Assembly (NCBI GenBank): GCA_034509735.1
Contig: JACGWO010000010.1
Span: 8,755,193 to 8,819,192 of the forward strand
Direction: 5' to 3'
Length of the DNA: 64,000 nt
Source: Sesamum alatum
Taxonomy: Eukaryota; Streptophyta; Magnoliopsida; Lamiales; Pedaliaceae
Shown here: one piece after another, positions 11,084 through 21,190 of the stretch
Position numbering within the stretch: the stretch's first letter is position 1
Layout: each line of letters opens with the position of its first letter
The notes under the pieces: generated by a model
What the model was told of the DNA's origin: nothing
The model's database searches: none
The model's input: only the letters and a program-made list of their open reading frames with translations
Made by a program: the position numbers and the translations under genes

Positions 11084-13482
11084 CTATTCCTGGGGCAGCA
11101 CCTATTTCGATTGCACCATATAAAATGGCTCCACTTGAACTGAAAGAATTAAAGAAGCAATTAGAAGAATTACTCGATAAGGGGTTTATATGACCAAGTA
11201 TTTCGCCTTGGGGAGCACCAGTATTATTCGTAAAGAAGAAGGATGGGAGTATGAGATTATGTGTTGATTATCGACAGTTGAATCGGATTACAATTAAGAA
11301 CAAGTATCCTCAGCCACGGATAGATGATCTGCTTGACCAACTGAAGGGTGCAATAGTGTTTTCTAAAATTGATTTGAGATCAGGTTATTGGCAACTGCGA
11401 ATTGAAGAAGGATCTATTCCAAAAACAGCTTTTCGAACCAGGTATGGCCATTATGAATTTGTTGTTATGCCATTTGGGTTAACAAATGCCCCTGCCGCTT
11501 TCATGTCGTTGATGAACAAAACCTTACAGCCATTCCTTGATCAATTTGTGATTGTGTTTCTTGATGATATTCTGATATACTCTAGTAGTCACGGGGAACA
11601 TGAACAACAATTGTATGCTAAATTTAGCAAATGTGAATTTTGGATGGAGGAGATTGCTTTCTTAGGGCATGTTGTTCCGAAGCAAGGGGTACAACCTGAT
11701 CCGGCAAAAGTTAAGGCTATTTTGGAGTGGGAGCCACCTAAAAATGCATCGGAAGTTCGCAGTTTTCTAGGATTGGCTGGGTATTATAGAAGATTTGTGA
11801 AAGATTTCTCTGTGATTGCGAGACCCCTGACGAATCTGTTAAAGAAGAATGCACCATTCAATTGGAATGACATGTGTAATAAGAGTTTTGAAGAGTTGAA
11901 GAAAAGACTTACCTCAGCACTTATTCTTGCATTGCCATCTGGGAATGGAGGATATGTGGTATATACTGATGCTTCACGGCAAGGACTCGGATATGTTTTG
12001 ATGCAACATGGAAGGGTTATAGCTTATGCTTCAAGGCAGTTGAGGCCGCATGAATTGAACTATCCGACCCATGATCTGGAATTGGCAGCGATTGTGCATG
12101 CATTGAAAATCTGGAGGCATTATCTGTATGGAGAGACGTTTCAAATATTTACAGATCATAAAAGTTTAAAATATATTCCAACGCAGAAAGAGTTGAATTT
12201 AAGGCAAAGAAGATGGATCGAGTTATTGAAGGACTATGATTGTACTATTGATTATCACCCTGGAAAGGCAAATGTAGTTGCAGATGCTTTGAGTAGAAAG
12301 ACGGTGGACCAACTAGCAGGTATGATTTGCTATAATGTGGAGTATTTAGTTGCCCTCAGGGCAATGAATGTGAGTTTTAGCGTTGGTAATGATCTTTTAC
12401 TTGCCACTCTTCAAGTGAAGCCCTCCCTTAGGGACAAAGTTAAGAATGCACAGAATAGTGATCCGTACTTGCAGAAAATGAAAGCCAAGGCACAAGAAGG
12501 AAAGAACGATCAATATGTAATACAGGAAGATGGTATGTTATTAAATGGGAAGCGTATGTGTGTGCCGAATGTAGAGGAATTGAGAATGGAGATTATGCAC
12601 GAGGCGCACTATGCACCGTATGCGATGCATCCTGGCAGTACCAAGATGTATAGAGACCTGAGACCCTATTATTGGTGGCCAACCATGAAGAAAGATGTTG
12701 CAGAGTTTGTGGCTAGATGTTTAACTTGTCAGCAAGTTAAAGCAGAACACCAAGCACCAGCTGGTAAGCTTCATCCTTTATCTATACCTGAATGGAAATG
12801 GGAAAAGATTACTATGGATTTTATCATTGGACTACCACGTACGTTCAGGAGACATGATGCTATTTGGGTGATCGTGGATAGATTGACTAAATCGGCTCAC
12901 TTTTTGCCAGTAAGACAAAATGATTCTTTGGATAAGTTGGCTGAGTTGTACGTTTCAAAAATTGTGAGATTACATGGGGTTCCTACTTCTATAGTCTCCG
13001 ACAGAGATCCTCGGTTTACGTCTCATTTTTGGGGAAGCTTGCAAAGGGCATTAGGTAAAAGCTTGCACTTCAGTACGGCATTTCATCCTCAGACAGATGG
13101 ACAATCAGAAAGGACCATTCAGACGTTAGAAGATATGATGAGAGCTTGCGTAATTGAGTTCAGAGGAAACTGGGATGATCATTTACCACTGATAGAATTT
13201 GCATATAATAATAGTTTTCATTCTAGTATTGGCATGGCTCCGTATGAAGCTTGTTATGGAAGAAAATGTCGAAGTCCAATCTGTTGGCACGTTGAGGGAT
13301 TAAGACAACTCGAGGGGCCCGAATTAGTCCAAGAAACAGTGGATAAGATACAAATAGTCAAAAAGTGTTTGAAGGCAACTCAAGATCGGCAGAAGAGTTA
13401 TGTTGACCAACATCGCAGGGAGATGGAATATGAAGTGGGAGAGAAAGTTTTTCTGAAAGTATCACCATGGAGGGAATCTTAA
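11084..13482 (+). pseudogene. Gypsy reverse transcriptase, RNase H and integrase
   Basis: The open part is 11251-13482, 743 residues; about 55 upstream residues of the same frame precede it but contain a TGA at 11191-11193. Reverse transcriptase: [33 protein letters not shown] and the catalytic FLDDILIYS. RNase [18 protein letters not shown] and [10 protein letters not shown]. Integrase: the HHCC finger (H..H ... CLTCQ), then [23 protein letters not shown] and the Glu of [18 protein letters not shown] single-base shift near 13467 breaks the link to the C-terminus. Internal motifs are well kept, so decay is modest. Confidence 0.88.
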
Positions 13483-13865
13483 GATTCGGTAAGCAAGGAA
13501 AGTTAAGTCCGAGATATATTGGGCCGTATGAAATTATCGAGCGAGTCGGACCACTAGCTTATCGATTAACATTACCAGCAGAGTTGTCGCAAATACATGA
13601 TGTATTCCATGTGTCCATGTTACGTCGATATCGATCTGTACCTAGTCACATTTTGCATGAACCAGAGATAGAAATATCAGAGGGATTAACATACGTAGAA
13701 GAACCAATAGAAATTCTAGATCGGAATATAAAGAAGTTGAGAAATAAAGAAATCCCTATGGTAAAGGTAAAATGGAGTCACCACTCTCCAAGAGAAGCCA
13801 CTTGGGAGGTTGAGGAGAGTATGAGAGAGAAGTATCCATATTTGTTCCCTGAGCCGGTACGTTAA
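13467..13865 (+). pseudogene. Gypsy integrase C-terminus with chromodomain-like end
   Basis: The frame gives [17 protein letters not shown], the GPY/F module, then [12 protein letters not shown], and ends with [19 protein letters not shown], the core of the chromodomain seen in chromoviruses of the Tekay/Del group, which may guide integration to chromatin. It ends LFPEPVR and a TAA at 13863-13865. It is one base out of frame with the upstream polyprotein. Confidence 0.8.
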
Positions 13866-13904
13866 TTAAATTTCGGGACGAAATTTTTATTAGGAGGGGA
13901 GAAT
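13866..13904 (+). other. Gypsy polypurine tract and pre-LTR motif
   Basis: 'tttcgggacgaaatttttat' is followed by the purine tract aggaggggagaa right before TGTGAC of LTR B. This priming site for plus-strand synthesis has the layout usual in Tekay/Del elements. Confidence 0.7.
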
Positions 13905-15451
13905 TGTGACGCTCACAAATTTTAATTCATAATTATGGGGTTAATTGGTAATTATTTAAGAAAATTTAGTTAATTAGTAGATATATTATAGATTAAATTG
14001 TGATCATATTAAGACTTGAACGGAGTGAATTGGAGCTTTATATAATAATTGGGAGCAAATTATATTTATTTAATTAGAAAGGACGTAATGGGTTTTTTGA
14101 AAATATTTATAAAAAATAAAAATAAAAAAAAGGGAAAAGAGGGGTGGGATAATGATGGGCCGCCCACCCCCCATTATTTAATCACACACATACACTAAAC
14201 ATATACAAACAAACAGTGTTCGGCGAAAAATTTAGGATAAGGGGGATAAGGTGAATGATTGAGCAACTCCCTACGTACAAGTAGATCGTTGTAAGTCGAG
14301 GTAAGTAAATAATTAGTGCTGCTTATATATGTTCCTTTTTCCTATTAATGTTGTGTACGTAAATAATTAGTACTATCTATACATGTTTCATTTCTTGGTG
14401 ATATTACTTTTATGTGAGCCTATGATTCGTGCTTGACTAATCTATTTTGAACTGTACGAGTGGTTTATGATTACCTTGAAATGATTATGTCGTGAAAGTG
14501 AAATGAGAAAGATATGTCATTGGTTGTTTGATATCAGTGATATGTGCTTGTACTTAAAAAAATGCTGCTATGTGGTTTTATGTAGCTAGTTGGGTTACAA
14601 GAACGGTGATATGTGGAATCGAGGGAGTGATGGAAATCGAATGTAATTCTGATATGAATACCCCTTAATGTTGTTGAAAAGCCTATGTGGCAAAATGATA
14701 TGAAAGAGCTATGATGTGATGTGAAAAGAGCTATGATGCGATGTGAAAAGAGCTATGATGCGAAATAAAAGAGCTATGATGCGAAATGAAATTGATGAGT
14801 CTGTGTGGCATTCCAAGGGGATTCATGTATATATATGAATGAATAGTGAGGTTGAGTTAGTGGAGAAAAACACTATATCATCTTTCTGGTAAGCCAACTA
14901 GGAAAAGACAAGTTTGATTGGTTATCGTGTTATGGGATAACTACGTGGAGAAATAAAATGAAATGTGCTTGATTAAGTTGGTTATATTATATGCGTTGCT
15001 TGCTTTTGTCTTGTTGATATAATTGAGGTGCGTGTATAGTGGTACCGGTTATTTACTTATTGAGTTGCAGGCTCATCCCTCTGCTAATATTTTCAGGTGT
15101 AGACTTTGCTGTGCCTATTCACGACAGATAGGTCCACATTTTGCATTCCAGTCAGGTCGGGCCAGTATGCAGTTTTCTCCTTATCATAAATAGAAATAGA
15201 ATTCACATTTTGGATTAAAAGCGAGAATAGCATGTGAACTAATTATAATGGTCCCATTTTTGTCGTACTTGATATATGTATATATGATCTTGCGGATGAG
15301 ATATTAAATACTCTTGTTGTGATGATGAGACTATGTGTATATATACTCAACAGGGACTAGATTATGTGCTTAATTATACATATAATCAGGGTTTACATTA
15401 AGTGTGATATTTAGGAAAGATATAGTCGTAGTGCCGTTAGAGGGTGCTACA
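13905..15451 (+). repeat. Gypsy LTR B (complete, central)
   Basis: It begins TGTGACGC and ends gtgctaca, 1547 bp. It is the only LTR copy here complete at both ends. It contains four copies of the 22-bp minisatellite (about 14700-14790). Its 5' third (14070-14290) is unlike the matching part of LTR C. Confidence 0.78.
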
Positions 15452-15576
15452 ATCACTCTCCAAGAGAATCCACTTGGGAGGTTGAGGAGAACATGAGAGA
15501 GAAGTATCCATATCTGTTCCCTGAGCCGGTATGTTAATTAAATTTCAGGATGAAATTTTTATTAGAGAGGGAGAAT
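15452..15576 (+). pseudogene. Remnant of a second gypsy internal region (pol end only)
   Basis: Directly after LTR B's last base come the final codons of pol ([20 protein letters not shown], equivalent to 13785-13850), a stop, and the same pre-LTR motif and purine tract. Everything from the PBS to the chromodomain is missing, and the junction falls at the LTR edge. It differs from the first copy at several bases, so it is not a simple local duplication. Confidence 0.75.
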
Positions 15577-17659
15577 TGTGACGCCCACAAATTTTATACA
15601 TAATTATGGGGTTAATCGGTAATTATTTAAGAAATTTAGTTAATTAGTAGATAATTATAGATTAAATTGTGATCATATTAAGACTTGAACGGAGTGAATC
15701 GGGGCTTTACAAAAAAAATTGGGGTCAAATTATATAAAGTTATAATCAAGGTACTAAATTATAATTTTAACAGAAGTAATTAAAATTTAAAAGCAAGTAA
15801 AAAGATGAGGATGCACTTTGGTGGGGCATGTGTGCCATGAATTGAAATTTACAAATCACTTTTTAACTTTTGTATGCATATTTATATATTATATAAACAA
15901 AGAAATTGAAGGAGAATTATCCTTAACTAAAATTTGAAACTAAACAGAGGGTTCGTTCGGCTTCGTCTGAAATAGGTAAGCACATTTACATTAAAAAAAA
16001 TATTGATTAATTCATATATTATATTTTTTGATTAATACATTTATTAAATATGATTTATACTATTCGATTTAGTGTTTAACCGAAAAATTTTATGAATTTG
16101 AGTATTTATAAATCAGTGCTTGGTTAAATGTCTCAATTTAATTAGGGGTGTTATAATTAATGGCTTAAATTGCTTAAATTACTAGATTTAATAATTTCTA
16201 TAATTGATTGGCTTAGTTTAATTGGGTTGAAAATTATATTTGAGAAATACTATAGAATTATATTTGAAAATATTATATTTACTAAAAATGAGTATGTTTT
16301 GGTGATAAATTAAATCCAAAATGGTTATTCAGAATGGTAGTTATAATAGGATGAGGGGTTTAATGAAATATTGGGAGATTGGTGATATATATATATAAAT
16401 ACTATTTAATATTTTATTTAGAAATTAACATTCTAGACATTAATTATACGTATTATACCTTATGATAGGATACGAGGATAGAGTAGAGGATCGAACGACT
16501 TCCTATCTGCTAACCAAATCTGTATAAGATCGAGGTAAGTAAATAATTAGTGTTGCTTATATATGTTCCTGTTTTTCTATTAGGGTTGTGTACATAAATA
16601 ATTAAGTATTATCTATATATGTTTCATTTCTTGGTGATATTACTTTTATGTGAGCCTATGATTCGTGCTAGCACTAATCTATTTTGAAATGCATGAGTGG
16701 TTGATGATTACTTTGAAATGATTATGTCGTGAAAGTGAAATTAGGAAACCCATTGAGATGTGCCATTGGCTGTTTGATATCAGTGTTATGTGCTTGTACG
16801 TGAAAAATGCGGCTATGTGGTTTTATGTGGCTAGTTGGCTTACAAGAACGGTGATATGTGGAATCGAGGGAGTGATGGAAATCGAATGTAATTATGATAT
16901 GAATACCCTTTGATGTTCTTGAATAGCCCATGTGGCAAAATAAAATGAAAAGAGCTATGATGCGATATGAAAAGAGCTATGATGCGATGTGAAAAGAACT
17001 ATGATGCGAAATGAAAAGAGTTATGATGCGAAATGAAAGAGCTATGATGCGAAATGAGATTGATGAGCCTGTGTGGCATGTCAAGGGGATTCATGTATAT
17101 ATATATGAATGAATAGTGAGGTTGAGTTGGTGGAGAAAACCACTATATCACCTTTCTGGTAAGTCAACTAGGAAAAGACAAGTTTGATTGGTTGTCGTGT
17201 TATGGGATGACTACGTGGAGAAATAAAATGAAATGTGCTTGATTAAGTTGATTATATTTTATATATGTTGCTTGTTTTTGTCTGGTTGATATAATTGAGG
17301 TGCGTGTATAATTGGTACTGGTTATTTACTTATTGAGTTGCAGGCTCATCCCTCTGCTAATATTTTTCAGGTGTAGATTTTGCTGTGCCTATTCACGACA
17401 ACTAGGTTCACGTTTTGCATTCCAATCAGGTCGGGCCAGTATGCAGTTTTCTCCTCATTGTAAATAGAAATAGAAGTCTCATTTTGGATTAAAAGCGAGA
17501 ATGGCATGTGAACTAACTATAACGGTTCCATTTTTGACGTACTTGATATATATATATATATATATATGTGATTTTTGTGGATGAGATGATAGATATGCTT
17601 GTTGAGATTTTTAGGCTACGTATAATTATACTCAGAAGGGACTAGATTATGCTCATAAT
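15577..17659 (+). repeat. Gypsy LTR C (3', right-truncated)
   Basis: It begins TGTGACGCCC and matches LTR B to about 15740. It then carries a longer variable block to about 16525 before realigning at 'gaggtaagtaaataattagtg'. It stops matching at 'gctcataatt' near 17659, so the last roughly 80 bp are lost. It holds five copies of the 22-bp minisatellite (about 16945-17050). Confidence 0.72.
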
Positions 17660-19004
17660 TTTTAATTGGGCTTTTTGTTGGGTTTTACTGCACATTGAAT
17701 TTGTAACACTTCCTTTTGAATATGGGCCTCTTATTTGGTCTGTCTTTTTTTATTTTCAATTTTATTTTTAGTTATTTGGGGAAGCTCTTTGATTGAATTA
17801 TCTGTACATGACTCTATTTACGCTTTTAGTCAAGAAGGGAGGGGAGCTCGAAAAATCCCCACACCGTTGTCGGTGTTTCCTCATTAAAACAAGAAACACA
17901 GTATGTATCTTCTATCTCACTTTCGTGTTTCATATTGGTTTCACACCGTTGAGAAAATAATACGTGCTCTTGTTTTAAATCAAAAATTATAAATTAAAAT
18001 TATTCTATAATATAGAAATGGAGCCACATAATATGCGTAGATGTGACATAAGTGCGTGAGACTTGAAATGTAATAGAAGATTCACTTACACAAAGCATTA
18101 TCGATCAGGAGTCCACCTTTTCACCAAGCCATTGCACTAGGTCGAGAGATCCACCTATCAGCATAAATACTGATACGAGGTCTATGGAACCAACAATACT
18201 ACTCCAAGCATAAGATGATCAATGATCGAATGTGGCATCATACAATAAGGAATTTAGAAGATAGCTTTCCTTAACGACTTTTGCTTAACAAACAATTTTG
18301 AGTGAGTGATTCCTGAAATTGAACCTATCATGCTTATATACAAAAGATGGTTTTATTGTAAATTTGATTTTGTAATTATAGTTGTTTTGTAGTTTGGTCC
18401 TTTAAGAAATAGAAGTTGCAATTTGGTGTATTATTTTTTGTAAATTTTGCGATCTGCGGACACATTTCACCAGAAAGTTCTAAATTTTCCAGAATTGGCT
18501 TGTGCAAGTCACGCGTTGCTCTAATTTGGGGACATTCTTGACTTGCAGTGCGGTTTTTTGACCAATTTTCAAATTTTCTTGTTTAAGTCATAAATATATA
18601 CTCAAATTCAAACAAAGGAATATGACTTACATTAGTCTAACTTAAACGTACGGTGGCAGTAATGATCGATGTCAGATGTAACATGCATTTTTCAAAATAG
18701 AGTTAACTACAAAGAAGTTCTACTGAAGCCTAAGAAAGTATGACAAGCATAGAAAACATATTTAAGCCTTTCCTACAAGAATCCATTAAATTCTTTCTAC
18801 AACTAAATTTACATCCAATACTCAAATGCAAGTTCAGTTGCCAAATCTTTTCATTCCCAAGGGCTAAATGAGTATCCAAACAAAGCCAATTGAACAAGTG
18901 ATACAAATACTCAAATAGAAAATCAGATATTCACTTGGCCATCTTTAGATTCAGAAGTAGCATTACTCTATATTTCATACTAGTAACAAGAACTCTCAAA
19001 TCAA
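17660..19004. other. Intergenic DNA, no gene recognised
   Basis: No open frame with a known domain and no clear repeat pair were seen. A short GC-richer patch at about 17820-17890 contains 'gaagggaggggagctcg'. The rest is AT-rich single-copy-looking DNA or decayed repeat. Confidence 0.4.
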
Positions 19005-19009
19005 TATTG

Positions 19010-20154
19010 TGTTATAATTGGCATTTTAGTTGTTAATTTATAACAACAATGTAGTCTAAAATATGGAGATAATTACAATAGTAAATCCATAGATTACATT
19101 GAGAGAAATAGAGAAGTATACTTGTCCCACATAGAAATATAGTGGGGAAGTATTGAGCATTTGATGTATATATAAGGTGTATTTGGTGGTGAGTGTTTTT
19201 ACACTCATTTTGTGTCCCACATTTGAAGTTTATGATTTTTCATGAACTCTTTATATTAAGTTCAATGTTCAAGTTGTGTTTAAAGTGTTATGGAGACTAT
19301 AGTGAACATGGGATGACCCCACACGCGTGCTGCCGCCCGCTCCCCCCCTCCCCCCCTCCCCCCCTGGCGGCACCGGCCGCGGGCGTTAGGGAGAAAATCT
19401 CAATATATATCTTTTTACAGCAAAAAAACCATGTGAATTATCTGGAAAATCTAGAACATTTATTTCTTAGTCAAAACCTGAATTTTATCATCATTATTGC
19501 TATTTGATTTGAGTTTAAAATCTGGTTTAATCTAACATTAAAACCACCATTTTCTGTTGACCATTTTGGGTTGTTTCACATTATTTTTAAAAACCAGATT
19601 AATTCTATTAATGACAGTTTTGATGGTTTTTTAATGTGTTTTTAAAAATTGTTGTTTGCCTTGGCCTATATAAGGCTGGTCGTCCACACTTCACATCACA
19701 CATCTCCCATATCAAAATATCTATAGCTCTTAAATCTTCTCTCTACATATTCCTCTCAGCTTTGTGCTCCAAAATTCAAGATTTGTGCACTAGTTTCAAG
19801 AGGTTTTTAAGTGTTATTCGACGTGTTCATCGGTATAGTGCAATATCGTTAGAACTGAGTTGTCTTATCCTGGAAGAGGTTGCGTAGTATCGGTGCATGT
19901 GGACGGGCCATATAATTTCTTCAAGGGCAAGCAGTCTAATCTGCGATTCGGCTAAGTTTTCTGCTTTGGACTGAGAATTGTTACGATACAATTCTCGTTG
20001 TAAGTTCTCTATTTATATTTCGTAAAAACAACATATCTAATTGTTTATCGCTTTGTTCCAACGTGTTTGCTTTGCCGTATTTGGTTTCAAACTATTTTGT
20101 AAAATATGATTGTATTTCAAAATATTTACTACTATTATTACACTTTTTCCAGCA
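19010..20154 (+). repeat. Copia 5' LTR
   Basis: 1145 bp, TGTTATAA to CCAGCA. A GC-rich segment at about 19319-19388 has three runs of C separated by T. The TATA-like 'ggcctatataagg' near 19663 is followed by pyrimidine-rich transcribed-looking DNA, marking a likely promoter. Small open frames inside it are not conserved as proteins between the two LTRs. Confidence 0.85.
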
Positions 20155-20280
20155 ATCTTGAAGAAATTATAGGTTTTAAAAAATCGGATTTTGTTGGAAC
20201 GAAAACGGTTAAGTTTTAAAATTTTGGATTTTTGCCTTTTGAAAAATCTGCGGTTTTACTTTCTGTTCCTAATTGTTAAA

Positions 20281-21190
20281 ATGGTCAAACAAGTTTCTGT
20301 TGCTTTTCCTATCACCCCAAAAGTTGACTTGTCTGGAATGCCGGAGACGTTTTCGGGCCTGTTTTTCAAACATCGACAATAACGGATGAAAATATGGCTT
20401 ACGATGAAGGGACTTTTGTCAGTGTTTCAGGTGACTTGCCCTGAACCAACTGAAATCGATCCCAAAACTGCTGAGATTGAGTTGCGGATAGAGTAAGATC
20501 AAATAGGTCGAGGAGCTATTTTGTCAGCAATGTCAAATATGCTCTTTGATGTTTATTATTCCGACTCTTACTGCAAAATCACTGTGGGATGAGTTGGACA
20601 GGAAATATAATACTAAAGAGCAAGGGCACAAAAAGTATTCTGTTTCCAACTTAATGAGGTATCATATGGCAGAGGGAAGGTCTATAGCTGAACAAACGAG
20701 TGAGATTATCAATCTTGAGCATGCTTTATCTGATGTTGAGATGAAGTTTTCTGAGAAGTTTTTGGTCATGTCCATAGTGGACAAATTTCCCAAATCTTGG
20801 GAAAGGTTTGGCATGACCCTCAAACATCAGGAAGAGATAGCGTCTCTGGATGATCTCATGGTCGCGATCAACATTGAGGAAGATCACAAGTATCAGACCC
20901 ACAAGATGCCTGTTGAGCATCAGGCAAGGGCCAATTTAATAATAGGAAAAACCCAAATTCTAAAACCATCGATAAAGGTAAGGCCGTCAAAAATAAGAAA
21001 CCAAAAGCAAGCAAACCCTGCTAGAATTGTGGGCAGGTGGGACATTGGGCCAATGATTGTTCTAAGAAAAAGGCCAAGACTAGGCAGACAACTGTCAATA
21101 TGGTTGTGGGAGGTTCTAGCGCAGCTAGCACCTCAGGAGCAACTGAAGGATATGTTTCTGTACAACCCAAACTCCTCACTATTTATGAAC
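20281..21190 (+). pseudogene. Copia gag (UBN2-type), broken
   Basis: The ATG at 20281 opens MVKQVSVAFPITPKVDLSGM, the N-terminus expected for plant copia gag, but a stop follows at about 20380. The longest open part, 20546-21205, contains LWDELDRKYNTKEQG and LMRYHMAEGRSIAEQ of the UBN2 domain. Near 21020 the zinc-knuckle residues (CG..GHWANDC) can be read only by changing frame. It is broken and not translatable as one protein. Confidence 0.75.

Larger units (their letters stand above)
7968..17659 (+). mobile_element. Decayed Ty3/gypsy (Tekay/Del-like) element with three LTR copies
   Basis: Order: 5'-truncated LTR A (7968-9108), tRNA-Met PBS, gag-pol (9201-13865), purine tract, complete LTR B (13905-15451), a 125-bp remnant of a second internal region, then 3'-truncated LTR C (15577-17659). 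The pol order protease, reverse transcriptase, RNase H, integrase is that of Ty3/gypsy. The C-terminal chromodomain-like end and the 'gacgaaatttttatta' plus purine tract before TGTGAC match the Tekay/Del group. Several stops and frameshifts make it inactive. No outer target duplication can be found because both outer LTRs are truncated. Confidence 0.85.

Noticed and set aside
19193..19887. Small open frames in the copia LTRs (also 25227-25433, 25820-26316) as genes
   Set aside because: Their protein readings are not kept between the two LTR copies and they have no recognisable domain.
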